From NCBI GenBank assembly GCA_031288835.1, contig JAITQO010000011.1, forward strand, positions 1 to 38,982: a DNA stretch of 38,982 nucleotides, read 5' to 3'. Below are positions 24,494-31,876 of the stretch, piece by piece. Positions within the stretch are counted from its first letter, which is position 1. Every line of letters starts with the position of its first letter. The notes beneath the pieces were generated by a model, which had not been told where the DNA came from, did not search any database, and saw only the letters and a program-made list of their open reading frames with translations. The DNA comes from Rickettsiales bacterium. Its GTDB lineage: Bacteria > Pseudomonadota > Alphaproteobacteria > Rs-D84. Both the position numbers and the translations under genes were made by a program.

Positions 24494-24522
24494 ATTATAG
24501 CAGATTTCAGCCTGGCCGCCAA
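24494..24522 (-). promoter_or_regulatory. Promoter of the lactate dehydrogenase gene
   Basis: On the - strand TTGGCG (24517-24522), 17-base spacer, TATAAT (24494-24499), about 20 bp ahead of the start codon. Confidence 0.7.
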
Positions 24523-24528
24523 GAGCGA

Positions 24529-24552
24529 CAAAGGGGGCGTGCGCCCCCTTTG
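24529..24552 (-). terminator. GC-rich hairpin after the 107-aa gene
   Basis: Arms caaagggggc (24529-24538) and gccccctttg (24543-24552) with a 4-base loop. No U-run, so it may be a dispersed element; it resembles the hairpin at 1133-1154, and both are followed by accccctt on the + strand. Confidence 0.5.
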
Positions 24553-24582
24553 ACCCCCTTCCTTCCGGATTGCCCGGAAACT

Positions 24583-24906
24583 TTATGCGGCTTTGCGAAT
24601 CTCGCCGCTTTCCGCGTTCAGAATCTTTTTCGCTTCGGCAAAGACCATTGTTTTCACCGCCGCCGCCAAATCCGCCGTTTCCAGCGATTCGGCCGGAACG
24701 TCGAAATTGTCTCCGCGGATTTGCAGCGAAACATACGCGCCGACCAAACTCGCCCGCGGCAAGTCCTCGATTGTCCTGACGCTTCCGTTTGTCCCAATGC
24801 TGAGCTCGTCGGCCAGCGACACAATTTGCCGCTCTCCGTTCACCCAGACCGTCGCGCCAAGTATCTTATCCAGCGCCGCCATTATTTCCTTTACGTTCCT
24901 CGCCAT
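24583..24906 (-). CDS. Conserved-looking small protein of unknown function
   Basis: 107 residues from ATG 24906 (MARNVKEIMAALDKILGATV), with GGGAG upstream and a promoter at 24980-25009. An ATG at 24933 lacks a ribosome site. The sequence has predicted helix and strand segments, including GERQIVSLADELSIGTNGSV and SLVGAYVSLQIRGDNFDVPA, and no Cys, signal or membrane span. I do not recognise the family. Confidence 0.75.
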   Translation of the reverse strand: MARNVKEIMAALDKILGATVWVNGERQIVSLADELSIGTNGSVRTIEDLPRASLVGAYVSLQIRGDNFDVPAESLETADLAAAVKTMVFAEAKKILNAESGEIRKAA

Positions 24907-24979
24907 TTTTTCTCCCTTTTGTTTCTGCTTCATTCCGTTTTTTGGCGGAAATCTGCGGTTTTTGATTGTCTATACAACA

Positions 24980-25009
24980 ACTATAAAACAAAACCGATTC
25001 GTGCGTCAA
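24980..25009 (-). promoter_or_regulatory. Promoter of the 107-aa gene
   Basis: On the - strand TTGACG (25004-25009), 18-base spacer, TATAGT (24980-24985). Confidence 0.65.
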
Positions 25010-25102
25010 GTAAAAAATTAAAATTATTTTAACTTTATTTTTATTTTTTATAATTTTATTTTGTCAAACCATAAAATACCATAAAGTTTCATAAAAATGT
25101 CA

Positions 25103-25131
25103 TTGACAACCACATTATGGCATGCTATGGT
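25103..25131 (+). promoter_or_regulatory. mraZ promoter with AT-rich upstream tract
   Basis: TTGACA (25103-25108), 17-base spacer, TATGGT (25126-25131). About 80 bp of nearly pure A/T precede it (25013-25095), as in UP elements. The message would have a leader of about 145 bases in which I see no further gene. I could not find clear TGGGN-type MraZ operator repeats. Confidence 0.75.
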
Positions 25132-25281
25132 TATTGAAAACGCGGGATATGGCGTGTAGTTTGCGAAGCGAGATTTGGTTATAGATGAAATGGTACTTCC
25201 GGAACAAAATACGGACACGCTCGAAACTTATAAGACCAGATTCGTGAACACGCGAGCCATGCCAAGGGGGCATATCTGAAA

Positions 25282-25731
25282 ATGAGTTTGTTTCTAAGCT
25301 CCTTCACAAACAAAATCGACGTCAAGGGGCGCGTGGCCGTTCCCGCGACATTCCGCGCGGCGGTCGGCGGCGGCGTATTTGCCGGCGTGGTGCTGTTTCG
25401 CTCGTTCGCGGGGAAATGCATAGAGGGAATGCCGATGGCAAGAATGGAGGCATTGGCAAACGCGACGGACCAAATGAACGTTTTTGACGCGAAGCTGGAC
25501 GAATTGACGGCGCTTTTGTTCGCGGACGCGCGGCAACTGGCGTTCGACGTCACGGGGCGGATTGTGATTCCGCCGGACTTGCTGGAGCACGCCGGAATCA
25601 CGGGCGACGCGGTGTTCGTCGGCCGCGGCAAGTCGTTTCAGATTTGGGAGCCGGCGGCGTTCCAAAAAGTGCAGGCGGAATCACTGGCAAGATTGCAAAA
25701 AGAAAAGCCGAGTTTGACACTGCGGCAATGA
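25282..25731 (+). CDS. mraZ: Transcriptional regulator MraZ
   Basis: 149 residues with the two SpoVT/AbrB-type swapped-hairpin domains: SSFTNKIDVKGRVAVPATFR at the N-terminus and AFDVTGRIVIPPDLLEHAGI at about 90-110. MraZ proteins form ring oligomers that repress the division and cell-wall (dcw) cluster, usually from its first position. Here rsmH and ftsL do not follow; the next gene is a zeta-toxin-like ATPase 17 bp downstream. AAGGGGG lies 11 bases before the start. Confidence 0.92.
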   Translation: MSLFLSSFTNKIDVKGRVAVPATFRAAVGGGVFAGVVLFRSFAGKCIEGMPMARMEALANATDQMNVFDAKLDELTALLFADARQLAFDVTGRIVIPPDLLEHAGITGDAVFVGRGKSFQIWEPAAFQKVQAESLARLQKEKPSLTLRQ

Positions 25732-25742
25732 GATGATACAAT
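25714..25742 (+). promoter_or_regulatory. Internal promoter at the mraZ 3' end, leaderless for the zeta-like gene
   Basis: TTGACA (25714-25719), 17-base spacer, TACAAT (25737-25742). The next ATG, at 25749, is 7 bases after the -10 box, at the expected transcription start. No ribosome site precedes it. Confidence 0.7.
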
Positions 25743-25748
25743 TTTCAT

Positions 25749-26309
25749 ATGAAGAAAACCCTATATCTGATTGCCGGGGCGAACGGGAGCGGGAAAACGA
25801 CGCTCGCGCACGAATTGCTAAGAGACGAGCCGGAGTTGGTGCTGCTGAACGCCGACGATGAGGCCTTAAAAATAAATGATAATTTTGGAATCCGCGCGGG
25901 AAGGATTATTCTGGAAAAATCCGACAATATGCTTGCCGCCGGAAAATCCATCGCGCTTGAATCTACGATTTCCGGCAAATACCACGAACGATTGATTAAA
26001 AAGTTTCGTGAAAAAAGATACGAGGTAATTTTCATTTACGTGTTCCTGGATTTTCCAGAGGCTAATATCGCGCGTGTGAAAAAACGCGTCGCGCTTGGCG
26101 GACACGACATTCCCGAAGCGGATATCCGGCGAAGATTCCACAAAAGCATAAGAAACTTTCGGGCGGCGGCGAAACTTGCCGACCGCTGGAAATTATTCTA
26201 TAATGGAGACGATAATTATGAGTTGATAGCAGAAGGCAACGATGTAGAGGAGCAAATAATGAACGACGATATGTATAAAAGGTTCAATAAAGGATTAAAA
26301 AATGGATAA
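25749..26309 (+). CDS. Zeta-toxin-like P-loop ATPase/kinase
   Basis: 186 residues. The Walker A motif is IAGANGSGKTTLAHELL (about 7-23); VLLNADDEALK and SIALESTISGKYHERL follow in the positions of the zeta-toxin/UDP-GlcNAc kinase-like family. The later block LDFPEANIARVKKRVALGGH and DIPEADIRRRF is also typical. True zeta toxins phosphorylate UDP-N-acetylglucosamine and block wall synthesis; many relatives are uncharacterised, so toxicity is not established. It overlaps a 46-residue gene by 8 bp, a layout known for this family. Being behind mraZ hints at a link with cell-wall control (inference). Confidence 0.85.
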   Translation: MKKTLYLIAGANGSGKTTLAHELLRDEPELVLLNADDEALKINDNFGIRAGRIILEKSDNMLAAGKSIALESTISGKYHERLIKKFREKRYEVIFIYVFLDFPEANIARVKKRVALGGHDIPEADIRRRFHKSIRNFRAAAKLADRWKLFYNGDDNYELIAEGNDVEEQIMNDDMYKRFNKGLKNG

Positions 26310-26442
26310 ACGCGATTATGAATTAACGGCAAAAATCACACGTTTGGCGAACCGGGGAATACGTAAGTCCATAAATGCCGCGAAGCGCGCAGGTATAGCC
26401 AATCCGTTCGTGATTGACGGGAACCTTGTTTTTATAAAGTAA
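26302..26442 (+). CDS. Small partner protein of the zeta-like ATPase
   Basis: 46 residues, MDKRDYELTAKITRLANRGI, then a helix RKSINAAKRAGIANPFVIDG and the end NLVFIK. The start overlaps the end of the ATPase gene, so they are coupled. From memory, zeta-like ATPases are often followed by small proteins of this ANRGI...NPFVIDG type, usually 60-80 residues; this one stops early and may be truncated. A role as antitoxin is possible but unproven. Confidence 0.7.
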   Translation: MDKRDYELTAKITRLANRGIRKSINAAKRAGIANPFVIDGNLVFIK

Positions 26443-26466
26443 ATCCGCATAGTGGATTATTTTTTG
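26442..26466 (+). terminator. Rho-independent terminator of the mraZ operon
   Basis: Stem aatccgc/gtggatt (one G-U pair) with a 3-base loop, followed by a run of six T, starting at the stop codon of the 46-aa gene. Confidence 0.75.
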
Positions 26467-26554
26467 ACTTAATACCTTCGCCCAGCAAATACGCCATGAT
26501 ACGGTAAGATAATTTATTTTTGACATCAGGGCGCTGAATTTGCGTTATTTTACA

Positions 26555-26582
26555 TAAAAAAATCGCCGCGGACGCGGCGATT
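26555..26582 (-). terminator. Rho-independent terminator of rpsU
   Basis: Perfect 9-bp stem aatcgccgc (26561-26569)/gcggcgatt (26574-26582). On the - strand it is followed by a T-run. Confidence 0.85.
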
Positions 26583-26588
26583 GGACGA

Positions 26589-26795
26589 TTAAAACCCGAA
26601 TACCATGCGCTGCTTGGATTGGCGGCGCTTTTCGTTGCGGATTGCCTCTTCCTTTTTCATTTTTCTTTGAGTCGTCGGCTTTTCATAGCGCTGGCGCTCT
26701 TTCATCTCGCGATAAAGTCCTTCTTTTTGAGACTTGCGCTTTGCGACGCGTAATGCCTGCTCGACATTATTATCGCGAACCAAAATCTTGACCAT
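26589..26795 (-). CDS. rpsU: 30S ribosomal protein S21
   Basis: 68 residues, MVKILVRDNNVEQALRVAKR at the N-terminus with the very basic C-terminus (RKMKKEEAIRNEKRRQSKQR) of S21. It helps position the 3' end of 16S rRNA during initiation. Single-gene unit with its own strong promoter (26823-26851) and terminator. Confidence 0.96.
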   Translation of the reverse strand: MVKILVRDNNVEQALRVAKRKSQKEGLYREMKERQRYEKPTTQRKMKKEEAIRNEKRRQSKQRMVFGF

Positions 26796-26822
26796 ATTTC
26801 TTCACCGCCTTTACCAAACACA

Positions 26823-26851
26823 ATTATACAAGGTTATCGCGGAAAAGTCAA
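26823..26851 (-). promoter_or_regulatory. rpsU promoter
   Basis: On the - strand TTGACT (26846-26851), 17-base spacer, TATAAT (26823-26828), about 28 bp ahead of the start codon. Confidence 0.8.
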
Positions 26852-26946
26852 ACCGGGCGCGGGACGAACAACATGGTTCGTGCTTGGTCATTCCGACGCC
26901 CGCCAATAAAAGTCATTCCGTTGTCGCCACTGGCGCCACGACGCAA

Positions 26947-27570
26947 TCATATGCAAGCTCCGGCGGCGCTGGCGACAGTATAATCTTTGACACATTTTAA
27001 ACCTTCAACATTGCAGGCTGCTTCTACTTGGGCTGCTACTCCTACAGACGACTTATAAATTACTGCGGCTCTCTCGCAATCGACTATCTTTTTGATGCTA
27101 TTACAAGCTTTTTCCCAAGAAGCACAATCAGTTACCGTTATCGCTGGAACAACCGTATCCGGCAGACGCAGGTTCCATTGGACATAGTATTCTTTCAACG
27201 TCTTTACCTTACCATTTTTTCCAAATGCAACTTTTTCCAAATTATTCCCTACGCGACATTGTATATTATTATGTTCAACAAACGCTGTAATCGCCGTTGC
27301 CACTCCGCCGACACCAAGACCGATGGCGCCGCCAAGTGCTGCACCAGCAAGCTTACCCATTCCATTTTCCTCATCCATCATCTCTATAAGTTTTGCATTA
27401 GTTATAACTACTTCCATCGGTGTTGCTGGTGCTGAGCTCACCGGTGATGGTGCTAACACTACTGCTTCTTCTGCTGTTGATTCTCCCTCGTCTTGCGCCA
27501 TAACATTCGATAAACTAACAAAACCGAACGCAAACAACATTACAAAAAATCCATAAACTATTTTTTTCAT
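26947..27570 (-). CDS. Secreted protein with glycine-zipper segment
   Basis: 207 residues with a signal peptide (MKKIVYGFFVMLFAFGFVSL, cleavage near AQDE). A glycine-zipper hydrophobic stretch, GKLAGAALGGAIGLGVGGVA (about 73-92), could insert in a membrane. The C-terminal part has six Cys residues, including CRVGN, DCASWEKACNSIKKIVDC and CNVEGLKC, likely forming disulfides in the periplasm. Family unknown. It follows the 393/386-aa gene by 40 bp, and both have a Gly-zipper and a Cys-rich tail, so they may be partners. Confidence 0.78.
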   Translation of the reverse strand: MKKIVYGFFVMLFAFGFVSLSNVMAQDEGESTAEEAVVLAPSPVSSAPATPMEVVITNAKLIEMMDEENGMGKLAGAALGGAIGLGVGGVATAITAFVEHNNIQCRVGNNLEKVAFGKNGKVKTLKEYYVQWNLRLPDTVVPAITVTDCASWEKACNSIKKIVDCERAAVIYKSSVGVAAQVEAACNVEGLKCVKDYTVASAAGACI

Positions 27571-27610
27571 ATATTAATCCTTTCTAGAAAACTGTTTAAA
27601 AACCAACCTT

Positions 27611-28771
27611 TCATTTACTACTCGTCAATAAACCACCCGCCGAATTGACTCCCTTGATAAAAATACGACAACTATCCACAGAACTAACATCATCACTTCT
27701 GCCTAATTTTTTTAATGCCTTTGCTAAGACATCACGATATTCTTTCTCTTGGCAATTCGATATATTCAGACTCGTATCAACTTTTTTATTAGACGCTAAC
27801 GCACCAACAGTGGCACCGACTACCGTCCCTCCGCCAATACCAACCACCGCCATTGTTGATGTGGCATTCATCAGGTTAAACCCAAACAATTCCTTGGCAC
27901 ATTTAAACAATTCACCAGCAGATTTCCATACTTCTGCTTTTTGTTTATCACCAGCCGCCCCCCACAACCATTCGTTCGTTATTGCACAATCTTCGTCGCC
28001 ACTACTTGTTCCTTTTCCGCCCGCAACAGCAGCAAGGTAGCCGGTAGCTCCTGTATTGCATGCCGCAATACGAACCTGACAATCACCCTCTGTCGCATCC
28101 CAACGCGCATATCTTCCTCTAGCAGTGTCACTGTCTGGCATATACCCCAGTTGCTCTTCGCTACCTTCATCGGCGATGCTTTCAAATGACGACCCACTTG
28201 TATTCTTATCTATCAGCATACAGGTATTTTCTGCCTGATTTGGCGTCAATCCTGTCCTTCTCAAAACAAACGCATAATATGATGGCTGAATGATGCGCGA
28301 GTTAAAGTCAATCCATACATCGCCTTTTCCATTATATGCATTCTTTCCATCCAAACGCTTCGCATCATGTATGCACTTCTCAATCTGACCACCACACAAA
28401 TTCATCCCGCTTATGACATTGTTACGCATATCACTATTATACATTGCCCTAATTCCTTTCGGCAATGCCCCCTCGACACAGATTTGCAAATCTTCCATGC
28501 AATTGTCGATGCTGTATGCCGGGGCGGTCGTCGTCGCCGCCGGAGTGGTCGTGGTTCCGCCTATCACGCCGCCCATGCCGCTCACCGTCGGCATGCGCAA
28601 CCCGGTCTGCGCGGCCGTCGCCGTCGGCGCCGCGGCCACCACGCCGACAATGCCGACGCGCGCGGAATCTCCGCCGCGGCCCGTCGGCTGATTTCCGCTG
28701 TAGGGAGCAGCAATTCCAGCCGACGCGAACAGCGTTCCAAGCGCGACAAACACATATAAAACTTTTCTCAT
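27611..28771 (-). CDS. Secreted Cys-rich protein with glycine-zipper segment
   Basis: 386 residues from ATG 28771 (MRKVLYVFVALGTLFASAGI), which puts the signal peptide at the very N-terminus; an ATG at 28792 adds seven residues. After a Gly/Ala/Thr-rich linker comes a Cys-rich domain (DNCMEDLQICVEGALPKGIR, NLCGGQIEKCIHDAK, EGDCQVRIAACNTGATGY), then ELFKCAKELFGFNLMNATST and a glycine zipper (VVGIGGGTVVGATVGALAS, about 312-330). A short helical tail with NCQEKEYRDVLAKALKKLG follows. Family unknown, layout like the 464-aa protein at 31877. The linker DNA is GC-rich and low-complexity. Confidence 0.78.
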   Translation of the reverse strand: MRKVLYVFVALGTLFASAGIAAPYSGNQPTGRGGDSARVGIVGVVAAAPTATAAQTGLRMPTVSGMGGVIGGTTTTPAATTTAPAYSIDNCMEDLQICVEGALPKGIRAMYNSDMRNNVISGMNLCGGQIEKCIHDAKRLDGKNAYNGKGDVWIDFNSRIIQPSYYAFVLRRTGLTPNQAENTCMLIDKNTSGSSFESIADEGSEEQLGYMPDSDTARGRYARWDATEGDCQVRIAACNTGATGYLAAVAGGKGTSSGDEDCAITNEWLWGAAGDKQKAEVWKSAGELFKCAKELFGFNLMNATSTMAVVGIGGGTVVGATVGALASNKKVDTSLNISNCQEKEYRDVLAKALKKLGRSDDVSSVDSCRIFIKGVNSAGGLLTSSK

Positions 28772-28849
28772 CTCACATGACCCCTTTGTCATTTGCGATT
28801 ATTGTATCATATTTTGCATGCAAAAAAAAGCGTTTTTTTCGTAATCCGC

Positions 28850-29010
28850 GGGGCCTGATTCATGGAATACGGTTTGTCATCCTGTTGCGGCACCGAACAG
28901 CGACGACAACGGAATCCAGGTGAATATGTGCACGGAGCAAAACCCCGCGCGTCTTTATTACCTAGATTCCGGCGTTCCCGCCATTCGGCGGGCCGCCGGA
29001 ATGGCAAACC
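28850..29010. repeat. Intergenic REP-like palindromes ahead of dnaX
   Basis: Degenerate relatives of the REP element at 2390-2432 (gtcatcctgttgcggc, then gacaacggaatccag) and a second palindrome ccgccattcggcgg near 28978-28991. The rest of 28793-29081 shows no gene. Confidence 0.55.
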
Positions 29011-29081
29011 TATATTTATCGCAATAAAACTGGAAATCGCGTTTTTTTTTGGTATCATTTTAACGCAAAGGAAAAATCACA

Positions 29082-30602
29082 ATGGATAATTACACGGTTC
29101 TCGCCAGAAAATACCGCAGCCAAAACTTTCAGGATTTAATCGGACAGGACGTTCTGGTTAAAACCCTCACCGCCGCCATCAGCACCGGACGCATCGCCCA
29201 CGCGTATATTCTGACCGGAATACGCGGAACGGGAAAGACCTCCACCGCGCGCATTCTGGCAAAGGCGCTGAACTGCGCGGCGTCGGACATGCCCACCGCG
29301 ACTCCATGCGGAACCTGCGACAACTGCCGCGCCATAGCCGCCGGGCAATTCATCGACGTAATCGAGATTGACGCCGCGTCCCACACCGGCGTCGATGACG
29401 TGCGCGACAATATTCTCGACGCCGTGCAATACCGCCCGACAAACGGACGCTATAAAGTATACATCATAGACGAGGTTCATATGCTGTCGGCCAGCGCGTT
29501 CAACGCCCTGTTGAAAACGCTGGAGGAGCCGCCGGAATATGTCATTTTCATTCTGGCGACGACGGAAATACACAAGGTGCCGATTACAATCCTGTCCCGC
29601 TGCCAGCGGTTCGACCTGGCGCGCGTGCCGGTCGAAACGCTGAAAAAGCATTTTCTTTCAATCGCCGCGGGGGAAAAGGCCGAATTGTCGGACATCGCGG
29701 CAGACCTGATTGCCCGCGCGGCCGACGGCAGCGTGCGCGACGGACTCTCGATACTAGACCAGGCAATCGCGCAGACGGGCGGCAAAGTTACGGACGAGTC
29801 GGTCATGTCCATGCTGCGCCGCGCCGACCGCCAGATGGTGTCCGATATGATGAAAATAATCCTTGCCGGCGACACCGAAGCGGCACTGAAAAAATCGGAC
29901 GAAGTCTATCAGGCAGGCAGCGACGTCACCCTGGTTCTGAACGACATGCTGGAATGGACGCATTGGGCGACGCGCGGGAAAATCGCCCCGATGTCTATGG
30001 AAAACGCGCCCTACACGCCCGACCAAAAGCAGCAGATGAGGGAAATCGCGGACGGCGCGACGCTGAACACATTATCCAGAATATGGCAGGTCATGGTCTC
30101 GGCGAACGGCGAGATGAAGGCCGCCGGTAATCCGAAGCAAAATTTTGACATGATGATTATCCGGATGATAAACATTTCCGAGCTGCCGCCTGTCAGCCAG
30201 ATATTGGAGACAAGAGACAAGAGGCAAGAAACAAGTAATATCGCATCCGAACCGCGGGCTACGAATCACGAGCCGCGCTTTTCCTCCGCAACCGATTTGT
30301 CGGCCGCCATGTCCGCGGAAAAGGAATTGACGCTGCTGGCCGAATGGAACGGAAACTGCGAGATTATCGACTTCTCGGACGGGAAAATAAAGATGCACTA
30401 TCGCGGCGAGGACGGCACCTTCGCCATGAACCTGTCCGCGTATCTGCAAAAGAAGACAGGAAGGCAATGGGAAATCGAACTGGCGGCGACGGAAAACAAA
30501 ATGACCGTCGGAGAAACGAGGAATGAGGAAATACGCGGAGACCCGCTTGTCGCGGACGCGCTGAACCTGTTTGCCGACGCAACCGTGATGTCGGTGAAAT
30601 GA
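29082..30602 (+). CDS. dnaX: DNA polymerase III subunit gamma/tau
   Basis: 506 residues, AAGGA upstream. It is the clamp-loader ATPase. Walker A is GIRGTGKTSTARILAK (about 46-61), then the zinc site CGTCDNC with an upstream Cys, Walker B YIIDEVHMLS, sensor 1 ILATTEIHKVP and the SRC arginine finger ILSRCQRF. The tau tail is short and contains a low-complexity insertion at about 375-400 (ETRDKRQETSN, ATNHEPR). Its stop overlaps the xseA start by four bases (ATGA). Confidence 0.96.
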   Translation: MDNYTVLARKYRSQNFQDLIGQDVLVKTLTAAISTGRIAHAYILTGIRGTGKTSTARILAKALNCAASDMPTATPCGTCDNCRAIAAGQFIDVIEIDAASHTGVDDVRDNILDAVQYRPTNGRYKVYIIDEVHMLSASAFNALLKTLEEPPEYVIFILATTEIHKVPITILSRCQRFDLARVPVETLKKHFLSIAAGEKAELSDIAADLIARAADGSVRDGLSILDQAIAQTGGKVTDESVMSMLRRADRQMVSDMMKIILAGDTEAALKKSDEVYQAGSDVTLVLNDMLEWTHWATRGKIAPMSMENAPYTPDQKQQMREIADGATLNTLSRIWQVMVSANGEMKAAGNPKQNFDMMIIRMINISELPPVSQILETRDKRQETSNIASEPRATNHEPRFSSATDLSAAMSAEKELTLLAEWNGNCEIIDFSDGKIKMHYRGEDGTFAMNLSAYLQKKTGRQWEIELAATENKMTVGETRNEEIRGDPLVADALNLFADATVMSVK

Positions 30603-31753
30603 CCGACCAGGCGCGAATCTTTTCCGTATCCGAAATATCCCAACTGCTGAAAGGCATGGTTGAGCAAACGTTCCCGCGCGTGAAAATCCGCGGAGAATTG
30701 TCCGGCATCACGCGCGCGTCCAGCGGGCATATCTATCTTTCCGTCAAGGACACCGATTCGGTCATCAACGGAATCATATGGCGCGGCACGGCCGTCAATT
30801 TCGATTTGGCCGACGGACTGGAGGTAATCGCGACGGGAAAAATCACGACATACCCGGCGCGCAGCAATTACCAGATGATTATAGGCGAGATTGAAATCGC
30901 GGGCGCAGGCTCAATCCTAAAAATGCTTGAGGAGCGAAAGCAGAAACTCGCAAAAGAGGGCCTGTTCGACGCGTCCCGGAAAAGGCCCCTGCCCCGGTTT
31001 CCGAAACGAATCGGAATAGTGACCAGCCCGACCGGCGCAGCGTTCCAGGACATTCGGAACAAACTCCGCGACAGGCTTCCTGTCGATATAGTCCTGTATC
31101 CCGCGCAGGTGCAGGGACAGGCCGCGGCGGCCGAGGTCGCCGCTGGCGTCCAATATTTCAATGTGAACAAAAACGTCGATGTGATTATCGTCGCGCGGGG
31201 CGGCGGCGCACTGGAAGACCTGCTGCCATTTTCGGAAGAGCTCGTCGTCCGCGCCGTCGCCGGTTCGGAAATACCGGTAATTTCCGGCGTCGGGCACGAG
31301 CCGGATTGGATGCTGATTGATTTCGCGGCGGACGTGCGGGCGCCGACCCCGACCGGCGCGGCGGAAATAGTCGTCCCGACAAAGCAAAGCCTGGCGGACG
31401 AATTGGAAAAACTGACGCGGATACTGAAAAACGGATTCATAACGCGGCTACAGAACGCCCAGATGCGATTGGATGGAATCGCGCTCAAAAGCCCGCTGCA
31501 AATAATCGCCGACCATAGCGCACGTCTGGGCGATTTATTCCATAATTTTCAGTTATTCATGAAAAACAAGCTGCAAACCGAAGTCCAGCGCGTGGCGCAC
31601 GCGGGGCAAATGCTGGAAAGCCTGTCATACAAAAATGTTTTGCACCGCGGATATGCAATCGTGCGCAAGGGCGAAAAAATAATCTCGTCAAAAAATGATT
31701 TCGCAACGCCTGCGACGATTGAGTTTGCAGACGGAACGGCAGATGTAAAGTAA
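30599..31753 (+). CDS. xseA: Exodeoxyribonuclease VII large subunit
   Basis: 384 residues, slightly shorter than usual. The N-terminal OB-fold is present (FSVSEISQLLKGMVEQTFPR, then GELSGITRASSGHIYLSVKD). The catalytic core has RIGIVTSPTGAAFQDI, VIIVARGGGALEDLLPFSEE and ISGVGHEPDWMLIDFAADVR followed by APTPTGAAE. With XseB it degrades single-stranded DNA to oligonucleotides; no xseB follows here. Start codon overlaps the dnaX stop (ATGA), so translation is coupled. Confidence 0.95.
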   Translation: MTDQARIFSVSEISQLLKGMVEQTFPRVKIRGELSGITRASSGHIYLSVKDTDSVINGIIWRGTAVNFDLADGLEVIATGKITTYPARSNYQMIIGEIEIAGAGSILKMLEERKQKLAKEGLFDASRKRPLPRFPKRIGIVTSPTGAAFQDIRNKLRDRLPVDIVLYPAQVQGQAAAAEVAAGVQYFNVNKNVDVIIVARGGGALEDLLPFSEELVVRAVAGSEIPVISGVGHEPDWMLIDFAADVRAPTPTGAAEIVVPTKQSLADELEKLTRILKNGFITRLQNAQMRLDGIALKSPLQIIADHSARLGDLFHNFQLFMKNKLQTEVQRVAHAGQMLESLSYKNVLHRGYAIVRKGEKIISSKNDFATPATIEFADGTADVK

Positions 31754-31876
31754 ATATTTACAAAAATTTTCCAAAATACAACAAAGCATGTGGCAATATA
31801 TTCTGGATTCCAAAATTAACTTCCCCGGACACAACCACACAATGATGAAATAAATAATTATTTCTTCTATGGCTCT

